The position numbers and the translations under genes are program-made. 64,000 nucleotides of DNA, taken from contig JASWHV010000008.1 of the NCBI GenBank assembly GCA_030760725.1, positions 51,311,671-51,375,670 of the forward strand, written 5' to 3'. The stretch is from Neostapfia colusana (Eukaryota; Streptophyta; Magnoliopsida; Poales; Poaceae). Position 1 is the stretch's first letter; every line of letters begins with the position of its first letter. This document shows positions 35,234 through 45,600 of the stretch, in pieces. The notes under the pieces were generated by a model, which searched no databases, was not told the origin of the DNA, and saw only the letters and a list, made by a program, of their open reading frames with translations.

Positions 35234-37623
35234 GCTTTAATAACGGAATATATAATTCAATAACAGAATTTTTTGGTGTGTTTATACTAAAATAATTAAC
35301 CTAAAGAAATTATTATGCATTTTCAACCAAATAATTTGCACCACTGTAAAGTCAAAATTTATTTGAGGATTTTTGGAGCTTTCTACTAAGAATAATGGAT
35401 TTTTGAAGTTGGGCTTATTCGTTGAAACATTTCATCGAACATGTGATGTGGTTGTATTCATCTTCAACCTTTAATCCTTCAAATCTACTCCTTTTTCTAC
35501 AAAATTCATGGAGGACCTCAAGGGGAGGCTCAACTACATCTTCTCTGCAATGGAAACTCAATAAGTTTATTTAGATCTAATTAATCTAAAGTGCAGGGGG
35601 TGGGGTGGGGCTGGATCCAATCTTAATAAAATGAAACTGAAAACAGGACAACAAACTCAATAAAGTGGAAAAAGAAGCATGTTTAAACCTTTTCTCTGTT
35701 TGAAGCTTGATCAACTGAAGAACAAGCCTCTTCTAACCAAATTTGGCAGCCTGACGGCGTCGCTGGAATACTCCCGGGTTAGGTTTTGCAGGTGCCCGAG
35801 GGGCCCTTTATATAGGCGTGGGTTCTCACAGGCGGCTTTTAACTACTGCAGACGGTTGTTTCTAAAGAGCCGCCTGTGATAAATCTCTTCTCAGGCGGTT
35901 GGTACTGATCAACCGCCTGAGAGAAGTCCTTTTCTCAGACGGGTATTTAGTAATAACCGTCTGAGGTAAAATATTTAGATTCCAATATAAATACTCAAAC
36001 ATGTATAAATTCTACAAATTGAGTCCAGATTCGATGATTCTTTTTTCTATATTCTTAAAAAAGTAATATCCACCAATTGGACCAAAATATTTTAAAACTT
36101 GTATAGCTAACATCTGTAATGTTCTGGTAAATATCAAATTAATTTATATTCAAATATTCTTCACATTTTTTGTATCTCCTAAAAAAAGATCTTTTACTGA
36201 AATTGGTTTGTATGAACATATTTGTCTTCATTATACATGCATGAATTTTGGTCATTTTTTTAAAGCATTCGAATATGTCAAAATTCAAATTATCTATCTT
36301 TCTAATGAAATGCTTATATACATATAAGGCATTCTTCAAATTTTGAACACAAATTGATTCAAAAAAATATAAAAATCTGAAAAAAAATCATAGATGTTGG
36401 TATGATGACTACAAAGTCCCATTGAAAAATTCAATTGGAAAATCATTATGTTCATCAAGATAGAAAAATGACAAATAACCAGTGTTATTTGTTTTTTATG
36501 TTCTGATCAATTTCAAAGGATTTTACCAAGTGAAATTTAATGGGAACCTTTCATACTAAACCATATTACAAGAAAGTGGAATTTGACTTCTTAAAAAACA
36601 CCTTATTTTAATCAAGAGTATTAATTAAGTTTAGATAAAGATCTTCTCAAGCGGTTGGTACTGATCAACCGCCTGAGAGAAGTCCTTTTCTCAAGCGGAT
36701 ATTTAGTAATATCCGGTTGAGGTAAAATATTTAGATTCCAATATAAATACTCAAACATGTATAGATTCTACAAATTGAGTCCAAATTTGATGACTCTTTT
36801 TTTATATTCTTAAAAAATTAATATCCATCAACGGGACCAAAATATTTTAAAACTTGTATAGCTAACATCTGTAATATTTTGGTAAATATCAAATTAATTT
36901 ATATTCACATATTTTTCACATATTTTGTATCTCCTAAAAAAATGATTTTTCACTGAAATTGGTTTGTATGAACATATTTGTCTTCATTATACATGCATGA
37001 ATTTTGGTTATTTTTTAAAAGCATTCCAACATGTCAAAATTCAAATTTTCTATCTTTCTAATGAAATGCTCATATACATATGAGGCATTCTTCAAATTTT
37101 GAACACAAATTGATTCAAAAAAATTATAAAAATCTGAAAAAAAATCATAGAGGTTGGTATGATGACTACAAAGTCCCATTGAAAAACTCAATTGAAAAAT
37201 CATTATATTCATCAAGATAGAAAAATAACAAATAACCAGTGTTATTTGTTTTTTATGTTCTGATCAATTTCAAAGTTTGTACCAAGTGAAATTTAATGGA
37301 AACCTTTAATACTAAACCATATTACAAGAAAGTGGAATTTGGCTTCTTAAAAGGCCCCTCATTTTAATCAAGAGTATTAATTAAGTTTAGATAAAGACCT
37401 TCTCAGGCGGTTAGTACTGATCAACCGCCTGAGAGAAGTCCTTTTCTCAGGCGGATATTTAGTAATAACCGCTTGAGATAAAATATTTAGATTCCAGTAT
37501 AGATATCTATCTTTGCAGGCGGGTGGTAATGAATAACCGTCTGAGGGCAGTCCTTTCCTTAGGCGGTCATTACTTAAGAGCCGTCTGCGAAGATAGACAT
37601 CTATATATAGCGCTCGACTTCCA
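35234..37623. promoter_or_regulatory. Divergent promoter region of the CACTA genes with tandem 756-bp repeats
   Basis: The TATA box for TNP2 (minus, CTATATAAAGG at about 35806-35816) and that for the plus gene (CTATATATAG, 37601-37610) point outwards. Between them a 756-bp unit is tandemly repeated (35891-36646, 36647-37402) and a third copy begins at 37403. Each unit opens with paired inverted motifs TCAGGCGGTT...AACCGCCTGA. The two transcription start regions are inverted copies of each other: AACCTAACCCGGG, GACGCCGTCA and GCTGCCAAA occur in order at 35790-35740 (minus) and 37628-37675 (plus). I infer coordinated expression and transposase autoregulation. Confidence 0.7.
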
Positions 37624-38099
37624 TTGAAAAACCTAACCCGGGCGAAATCACTTAGACGCCGTCATGCTGCCAAAATTTCGTTTGCCACCAAGTCTTCGCC
37701 ACCCTCGCCATCGAGCTTCGCCCTCACCGCCAAGCTTCGCCGTCGTCGCCGAGCTTCACCAAACTTCGACCTCGCCGCTTCTTTCCCTTCCTTCCTGGTA
37801 CGCCGAGCTTTACCCTCACCGTTTCCTTCCCTTCCTTCCAGTCATTAGTCCGAGCTTCGACCTTGCCTCCAGGTACGCTGCCGCTTCCTTCCCTCCTCCA
37901 TCCCCGTGTCGCCTCCCTCCTCGCCCTTGCCGCCGGCCGAGTCATGTCCTCGCCGCTGCCGCACCCTAGATTTTCTCAAACCCTAGGATATGAAATTGTG
38001 TATTTTTATTATGGTATGGAACTGCCTGAAATGTCAAAAACCTTTGGGTGCACCATTATTATGTGTTCTTCTACAGGTACATTAACTACCTTAGTGCAT
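37624..38099 (+). other. GC-rich first exon / 5' UTR region of the CACTA plus gene
   Basis: The region lies downstream of the 37602 TATA box. It is rich in CCTTCC and GCCGC and open in two frames, without recognisable domains. Possible splice donors (CTG|GTACGCC near 37798, CAG|GTACGC near 37872) would join it to the coding exons that start at 39512. Treated as untranslated or weakly coding. Confidence 0.4.
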
Positions 38100-39275
38100 G
38101 ACGTGTAGAAACCGTTTGTGAGTGACGTCTTTAGTTCCACCATTTGACACGTATATGCCGGAATACTGGCTTAGAATTTTTCTTTGGTGAGGAAACGTAG
38201 TACCGAGACTGCATAAAAGGATATTTTTCAAATAAAAGATTTAAAATGAGGTTTAGGATTCCATTTAGGGGTTAGTAAACTCCTATATTGAACTAAGAGT
38301 CAATTGGGAGTATAGATTCAATCTCAAAGACTTAGGAACAACCTCCCCTGTTTCGGCAGAAACTTTGCTGAACTTAAACAGGGTATAACTTAGGATTGGT
38401 TGAACCAATATAGGTGTTGGATACCATTATGGAAAGGTTTTGAAGTCCTCTACAACTTTTATGCAGAGCTCCAGAACATAATCTCCCTCCAAATGGATGA
38501 AAATCTCAGATGAGTATACACTGTCCAGAAACAGGACAGACCCAAAATGCTCTCTGGAATTTTCTGAATGTCAACCACAACTTTCTGTAGAAAAATTTCT
38601 AAGGGTCAAGCAAGACATCATTGGAAAGTATAGGAAATGTTCTACAACTTTGTAGTTCAGTGTTTTCCAAGATGGAGGTCAGAATTAGTTGGAATTTTGT
38701 GAACAAAACAACCACTCGCAAAGGAGGTGCTGTCAAAATTCCTGAGAAAATTCTGTCAACTTGTAGGAATCATAACTCATAAAATAGGAAGGCTATGGAG
38801 GCAAATAAATACAACCTGGATTCCTTTTTGAGTTTATTACAACTTTGTTGTTGGACTCCAGTCCAGGTTTTGCCTCCAAAGTGGTCAAAACAGTTGAAAT
38901 ATCCAGACTGGTCAGCTGGACCAGAAGCTGGAAAGTGAACACCATGTTGAAGTTTTTCAACCAAAACAATTAAGTTTCACATTTTGACATCCAGCGGCTG
39001 TTGTAAAACAGCAAGTGGAGTCGGAAAGTTTATGCATTCGACATGTCACTTCGAGCGGGTACAGGTTTGGGGTCCAGTACAATAGCGAGGAATTACACAT
39101 GCTAACACACTTAACATCCCGTGGCGACCTGCGATGGTCGAAATGAACTTTTAACCCATAAGTCCAATACTTTGGAACTCGATCGTGTGACACGGTCCAG
39201 GGATATATATGTTGTATAAAGTTTATACTTTATCCATATGTGTGATTGTTATGCGCATTATTTCAGCTAACAGTC
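38100..39275 (+). mobile_element. Chromovirus leader fragment inside the CACTA plus gene's first intron
   Basis: The order of phrases matches the family A leader (22560-23560) at a diverged level: GAGTGACG, TTTTTCTTTGGTGAGG then CGTAGTACCGA, GTCCAGAAACAGGACAGA, GGAGGTGCTGTC, CTTTGTAGTTCAG-type text. Its end (TTGTATAAAGTTTATACTTT near 39212) matches the ORF0-gag intron of copy 2 (52232-52251). ORF0 itself and the LTRs are absent. It is a degraded piece of a related element. Confidence 0.6.
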
Positions 39276-39279
39276 GACT

Positions 39280-39450
39280 GAGCCAAATTCCTTGACATGC
39301 CCCAGATGAGGCAGCTTGCCTAGATCACTCATAGAGAATCTGGTCATCATCTTATTCTTGAAATTGTGATGGTCTCAACATATGGCCCACAGATAATTAA
39401 ATCATCTACATAAACACCAGTGATCAGCAGTTTGTCTCCCTTCCCTTGTC
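39280..39450 (-). pseudogene. Copia reverse transcriptase scrap
   Basis: The minus strand reads KLLITGVYVDDLIICG, the Ty1/copia RT catalytic block, then a shifted frame with RFSMSDLGKLPHLGHV. It is only about 170 bases long, and it lies just upstream of the first coding exon of the CACTA plus gene. Confidence 0.75.
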
Positions 39451-39511
39451 TGCATTTATTTTTGTAGCTTTCATTGAAGTGGGACATATTTTTTGTCTTA
39501 TTAGTTCTAGA

Positions 39512-42500
39512 ATGGAAAGCCCTAGGAATACTGTTGCTGGTAGTGACAATGAAGAAGGCAATATGGAGTTTAGTGACTCCAGCAGTTCAGGCTTCTTTCA
39601 CTGTCCATCGGACCCTTTTCCAAATATAAAAATTAAAAAGACTTCAGGGGATCTTGACCCGGAATATGATCCTGCCGACGAGGTATGGATCACATATCTT
39701 AACTCCAGCAGTTTAAGTTAATGTTGGTTGTCAAGTATATGCAGTCTTATAACTCTTTTCTAACTAGCTTAATCGCAAAGACAACGAGGTGACTTCGGCT
39801 CCTAAAACTGCAGAAGGTTCTCCAATGGTTGAATCCTCAGGTTCACTAAAGCGAAAACGAGGGCAACGAGGTCCCAATAAGGGTCCATTGAACCGCATTA
39901 TATACACAACAAGTGTCAGTCCAAGTGGGCTCCCCCAAGAACCACTGGACTCAGTTGCAAAGTACCGAAATGCATGCGGTTTTCTTGTTAGAGAGCTCGT
40001 GCCGATCACAACTGAGGATTGGAGAAAATTACCTAAAGAGAACAAGAATGAGTTGTGGGAGAGGATAAAGAAACACTTCAAGTTTCTGAAAGGCACAGAA
40101 GAATTTGTTAAGAAAGCAACATTGGTCTCCTGCCGCAAGAAGTTTCGCGGCTGGAAGAGTGAAATGAATGGTTATGTTAAGGCTGATAAGGTCCCTAGCC
40201 CGAAGAAAATGGGAAAAATCACACAAGCTCAGTGGCAAGAATTTGTTCGTCAAAAGACCACATCTGATGCTAAAGCCCTAAGTGCAAGTAGGTCAGAGCT
40301 TGCCAAAAAGAACAAATACCATCATTGCTTGGGGTCTGCTGGATATACACCCAAAGTTCAGAAATGGAATAAGATATTAGAGGAAACTACCAGTAAGGGC
40401 AATCCTCACCCGTTAGAAGGCTGTGATGAGAGAACTCAGCGGTTGGTCTTTGCTCGATCAGGTTTGACCAGCGACGGTAAACTTGAAAAGCCCGACTCTG
40501 TGAATGAAGTAGAGCCAAAAATAAAAGAAGTAATTGAAAAGCAACAGAAGGATCTCTTCAAGCCGAAGAGGGAGAATGACCAACTTACCGCTATCCTAGG
40601 AAACTCAGAACACAGTGGACGTGTTCGAGCAATCTCTTCACAGATATCCTGGAGAGATGGTTTCCTGAAGGATCAAGAGTCATATAGAATACGTGACAAG
40701 TACAAGAAAACTCTTGATGAAACGATAGCTCAAAAGGTCAAAGAAAATGTGCAAGAAATAATGGATCAACTTAGACAATCGGGACAGTTAGTGGCACCGA
40801 GTACAGCGATGGTTCCCGTGGCAAAGGAGCATTTGGCCCAGCCAACTGCCTACCCTAGCAGCGTAGGTTCTGTGCCAGGCTCAGGGTTCCATACGTTCGC
40901 TGTCGATGATATTGTTAATGACAGATCTTATCGTCTTCTTGTCCCGATTGGTAGAGCAGGCAACAAAACTAAACAGGTTGCCACTGCTATGGCAGAGCCT
41001 GATCGTGACTTCAACGGCAATGCACTTCTGTTGTATTATGCTATGGTGCAAGTTCATCAGATTATTGATAATGATTATGAAGATTATGAAATAGACCACA
41101 TCACACATGAGGGTATCATGACTCTAGGGCAGGCTGTCAACCAATTAATCCTTAGGCACCGACGCAATATCCTGTTGGATGGCGAGCCGATGTCTGGCCC
41201 CATCTTATCTCAAAAGACTACAACCCCATCTTCTAAGCTGAAAGTCCAAGAATATCCACTCCCGCTATGTCTCAGAAAGGATGATACTAACCTTGCTAGT
41301 GAAGATAGCAAAGAACAACTAGTTGAACAACAGCTTGAAGCAGTACTAGATGAAGCTGCTGGTAGTATAGAGCAACCAGTCGAGCAACTTCCGACGACTA
41401 CTCCTCAATCATCGGTGCCTATAAAAGTTAGCTCATACGAAAATAAGAAACCTTCATCAGAAGTGTCAAAGTATTTGGAAAAACTGAAGGAAAATATTGC
41501 AAAATCAACTGCATCTCGTTCTTCACATGAGCCAGCAATAGAAGATATTGAGGAGTGGGAAGAAGACGATGTCATATATAATCGGCAAACGGCTTTAGTT
41601 AAACCAGGAGTTCCACTATACAAGATTAATGACGTTCCTCCTGGATATGAGAATGGGAAGCCATTTATGACATCGGTACAACTAAGCAAGCAACCTTTTT
41701 CGCTCAGAAGAATACACGAGTGGTACATAACTGCCAACACAAAATATGAACTTTCTTACGTCACATTTATTGTGCCAAAAGATGCATTCTGGAGAATTGG
41801 ATCAGAAAAATGAGGCCTTCTCTTTGAAGATCTACATAGCCTTTTCTATCGAGGCATGCTCAAAATCAACCTGCTACTCATCTGGTGCTTGTAAGTGCCT
41901 CTAATATTTCAAATTTGCTTTTATTACTACACGGATACACATGTCATGAGATTATAACAATTCCAAACTTTTTCAATAGGATGCAATACATGGACAATAA
42001 AAAGTTGAATACCAAGACAGGTATCCTTGACCCTACAATTATTGCAAAGTGCCAATTCGACTTTCAAGTGGATCGGAAGTCTTCTAAGTACAAGCACCTG
42101 AAAAAAAAGAATTTGACAAAACAATCGCAAAAGAAAAGAAGGATAAAATGTTAAGTGTTGCAACTTACATAGGACGTGCCATGTTTAACTTTGTCAGAGA
42201 TGGCAAGGACATAATAAAGGCTCCGTACCACTTCGACTAAGTTCGACATATGACATTGAAATAACAATCATTGCTAATTGTTAACTTAACACGTGTGTTT
42301 GTACGTGTGCAGTAACCACTACATAATGATCTTCATCAAGCCAACGCAGGGTTTGGCGACGGTCTTTGACTTGGCTGATTACATACCAGATCGTTACAAA
42401 GATTTCTTTTCCATTTTGAAACTATACGGTTATTCAATACTTTTAATTTACACACATTTAAAATGTGTTGACAAGTTTTATATAACATTCCTTGTATTAC

Positions 42501-43060
42501 AGGGCTTGGCAGTTTTACGTGAAAGAACTTGGCGGTCAGAGCCCTCCTAATAAGGATGCATTGGAGATATCGACAAATTTTCCTTGTCCCAAGCAGCCTT
42601 CTGGGAGCGTCTTATGAGGGTATTACGTATGTGAGCATCTTCGGACCGCCTGCGAATATAGAGTGAATCGTGAGGATGTAAGTTATCCTTATTGTCGATA
42701 TTGTATTTTCTTACTTTTGAGTTTTATTTTCATTATAACTAGCGTATTTTCTTACCACAACTAGGGTTTATCTGTATAGCCATTACAAAAAAATCTGTTA
42801 AGCTTGTTACTTCATAGAATTATTAATACTGTTCTACTCATGAGTTGTTATATATTTTTTTGCAGCACGCGAAGAATGTTTACCAAGAATGGCCGGTTTG
42901 TAGAAGTATTCCTGATGGATGAGCCGACAAGATTGCGAGTTAATTGTGTCAATTCATGCGTCGTGAAATCTTCCACCGAAGAGGGCTGTACTTCGATAAT
43001 GATGGTGGAGTAGCTGATGTGCCAGAACTTTGCCAGTATGACAATAGAAACATCTTTTAG
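39512..43060 (+). pseudogene. CACTA plus gene: Transposase_24 region fused to a Ulp1-like cysteine protease
   Basis: Six exons can be proposed: 39512-39682, 39768-41890, 41980 to about 42240, 42312 to about 42415, 42504-42677, 42866-43060. The acidic N-terminus leads into KRKRGQRGPNKGPLN and the Transposase_24 (Ptta/En/Spm) region (EDWRKLPKENKNELWERI, GWKSEMNGYVK, WQEFVRQKTTSD, ARSGLTSDGKL), then a coiled coil. The C-terminal exons read a C48/Ulp1 protease: MLSVATYIGRAMFNFVRDG, catalytic His in NHYIMIFIKP, Asp in TVFDLADYIPDRYK, Gln in CPKQPSGSVL. There TGA (42615-42617) stands for the catalytic Cys before GYYVCEHLR. Other lesions: in-frame TGA at about 41811, a frameshift near 42130, and two stops in the last exon. 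Its position opposite TNP2 is standard for CACTA elements. Confidence 0.8.
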
Positions 43061-43259
43061 TGAAACTTGTAAACTATGATGATTGTTGGTGTAACAAACT
43101 ATGAGATCACTTTTGTGTAACATGTACATTGTTTTAGTAAATTGACTTCTGTGATTATATTGTTTTAGTGTAAACTATGAGATGATTTTTATGATTAAAT
43201 TGTTTTAGTAAAATTGACCTGGAAATTAGAAATAACAACAGGTACTACTGCATAGGGTA
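43061..43259. other. 3' flank of the CACTA plus gene
   Basis: AT-rich sequence with repeated GTAAACTATGA and TTGTTTTAGT phrases (43066, 43169). It is the likely 3' UTR and polyadenylation zone; no coding content. Confidence 0.4.
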
Positions 43260-43776
43260 TAATTTATCACAGGCGGTTCTTTACCTACGGCTAGACCTGC
43301 CTGTGAAATTATATTATCACAGGCAGATAGGTAAAGAACCCCCTGTGATAAAAGGATTACATAGGCGGTTACACTTACGGTACAAACCGCCTGTGATAAA
43401 GTGTCTTCACAGGCGGCTAGTAGTAGTTAGAGGACCGCCTGTGCTAATATAGATACCATAGGCGGTAAAACTTACGTTACTAACCGCCTGTGATAAAGTG
43501 TCTTCACATGCGGCTATTAGTAGTTAGAGGACCGCCTGTGCTAATATAGATATCACAGGTGGTAAAACTTACGTTACTAACCGTTTATGATAATGTGTCT
43601 TCACAAGCGGTTAGTCCTAGATAAAGGACCGCTTGTGATAAATCTATTTCACAGGCGGTATTACTTTCCGCCTGTGAAATTGTAGATTATCATAGGCTCT
43701 TCGTTTCAGGCGAGTTTGGAAACCGTATGTGATAATACGTTTGGAGCCGCCTGCGATGAAGCTTATTGTAGCAGTG
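43260..43776. repeat. CACTA right subterminal array and terminus
   Basis: More than 20 CACAGGCGGTT-type motifs lie in both orientations, in paired units of about 60 bp. One roughly 110-bp double unit (TCACAGGCGGCTAGTAGTAG and following) is duplicated near 43407 and 43504. It ends GCTTATTGTAGCAGTG. Confidence 0.88.
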
Positions 43777-43779
43777 TAT

Positions 43780-45600
43780 GCCCGTTAGCAGATTTCCACC
43801 TGGCTGCCCTCAACCTACACCTGTAAATCGGTGTGCTTTGCCTCGACGCCCGGAGGTTTAGGTTACATCAGTTTATCAGAGCCCATATATCCGATATGCC
43901 TTCTGTACAATCAAAACTTGTTCACCGGGGCCGCACACCAATTTGTCCTCAATCGACACGGACAGGGCTACGCACACAAGACTTCCTCTTGCTGCGTCCT
44001 ATCCCCTGCCTAGTCTCATTTTTTTTGCTAAAGTTGTCTCACAACTCGAACCAATTCCGTATGTCCCAAACCCTATACTCGCGAGTAGATTCCAACTACT
44101 CGACTTGTACCGAAGCCTACAACCCTTAAGCACAGTGTAACTACTCGAGGACTTAGACACTACCCTCACTCTTGTTGAAATAATATGGTTATGCATTTGG
44201 GGTTTCATCCATCCTACACCTAGTGCACATACATACCTCAAGCTATGTGTATATAAAGCAAAACTTTATAAAACTTGTTAAATGCAAACTGGGGCTTGCC
44301 CTGTTGCTGCTGGTCAGAGGTTAGCATCTCCTCCGGAAGTAGGAAGTCCAAAACTTCCAGGGTCTCTTCGCCTTCAGCGACTACACGTAAGCAATTTAAT
44401 TGATATGTCAATTTAAATGCAATGTGTGGAAGATTGTATGTAAAGACTGTAACTCTAGCTAGATATCCCACTTGGTTCTGAAATGTTTACTGTGACTTGG
44501 TGAGAACCTACTCATATACTTGACCAAATTTCATTTGAAACAAAGCTCATTTGAGCTCTGCACAAATAAAAGCCTAAATGGTCATTACTAGAGCTTCTAT
44601 GGATTTTCAGGGATTTTCATGCATCAAACCATTACTTTATGGAAACTATAGTTTGAGATGGTTCTAATGGGTTTGGTCTCATGTAATTTGAAGAACCCTA
44701 GAGGAAGTTATGCCATAATCAAGATTTGAGAAAATCTGAAAAACGTTTCTGTACATTTTTCTATTTTCTCAGGTCAGTTCATTTAATCACACCATTAGGG
44801 GAACTAAATGAACTTGGATGGATCTGAAGTTTTTCCTATTACCCAAGGATTTTCAAATGAACCTCCTGGTCAAATTTCAGAATTTTCCATAAAAGAATTC
44901 TCCAGATAAAATTCCCAACAGTTTAAATTTTAGGGAATTAATTCTGGAAAAAGAATAAGTTTAATGATATGAAACTTATTTTTATGTAGAGTACTCAAAG
45001 AGCTGAATCCAACAAAATTTGGTTCACTCAATTTGGAGGTCCCTAGCAAAAGTTATGGCTAGTTGAAGTTTGAACCAAAACTCTAAAATTCAAATAAAAG
45101 TTTAAACCCTGTGTGTGGGCCCCACCCGTGCCTTTCTTCTTCCTCGTGCGCGCCCGAGCTCGGATGGAGGCGCTCTCCGGTGAGGTCCACCGAAAGGGAT
45201 TTCCCGGCCTCCTCTAGAGCTAAAGCTCGCCGCCCCTGCCTTTTAGAACACGAGGAACTCATCCCCGGTGTCGGCCGAAGCTCTAGGTGGCCGGAAACTG
45301 GTCGGCGACGGACCGCGGAAACGTAGCAACTCCTGCAACGTCGCCCGAATCCTACAGAGGCCCATTCCGAGCAACTCTTGGCCCTACAGCTCCGTGGTGA
45401 CCTTCTAAGCACGTACATGGTGCTGGTTCACCGTGAAAACGGCCGGAGATGGGAGCTCACCGTCGACCTAGGTCCAAAACCAGTGGCGGCTTGGATTTTT
45501 CGAATAACAGCGCCCATACTTGATGATTTTTGATGGTTCTTGATCCTATAGGAGCGTTGGAGGTTCTAGATCATGTATATATCTCGGCACAAGTGATGGT
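43780..45600 (-). repeat. Family B 3' LTR on the minus strand, piece 2 of 3
   Basis: This is the reverse complement of 11159-12210 over its left part, and it continues with LTR sequence absent from that truncated copy. It holds an open exon-like block A (within 44300-44385, translation EGEETLEVLDFLLPEE). Its last five bases ATGGT (45596-45600) are the target duplication of family A copy 2. Confidence 0.85.

Larger units (their letters stand above)
14761..43776. mobile_element. CACTA (En/Spm) transposon, about 14.3 kb, carrying a nested 14.8-kb retrotransposon
   Basis: The termini are CACTACTACAAGAAG at 14761 and the inverse of CACTGCTACAATAAGC ending at 43776. They are flanked by the 3-bp duplication TAT (14758-14760 and 43777-43779). 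Subterminal regions of about 0.4-0.5 kb at both ends are packed with CAGGCGGTT motifs. Inside are a TNP2 transposase gene (-), a Transposase_24/Ulp1-like gene (+), and an inverted repeat of captured SNF2 helicase pieces. Family A copy 1 sits within TNP2. Both element genes carry nonsense mutations, so this copy could only move with transposase supplied from elsewhere. Confidence 0.93.

Noticed and set aside
35820..37600. A second CACTA element nested between the two transposon genes, suggested by internal CAGGCGGTT motifs
   Set aside because: No CACTA terminal inverted repeat or 3-bp duplication was found at either side, and the motif blocks follow the 756-bp tandem unit. They are better explained as promoter-proximal binding sites.
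39512..43060. A functional host gene with a SUMO protease domain
   Set aside because: It lies inside the CACTA boundaries opposite TNP2, starts with a Transposase_24 region, and carries several nonsense changes including one at the catalytic Cys.
43260..43776. CRISPR-like array of short spaced repeats
   Set aside because: The motifs occur in both orientations with irregular spacing next to a CACTA terminus in a eukaryotic genome. They are transposase-binding subterminal repeats.
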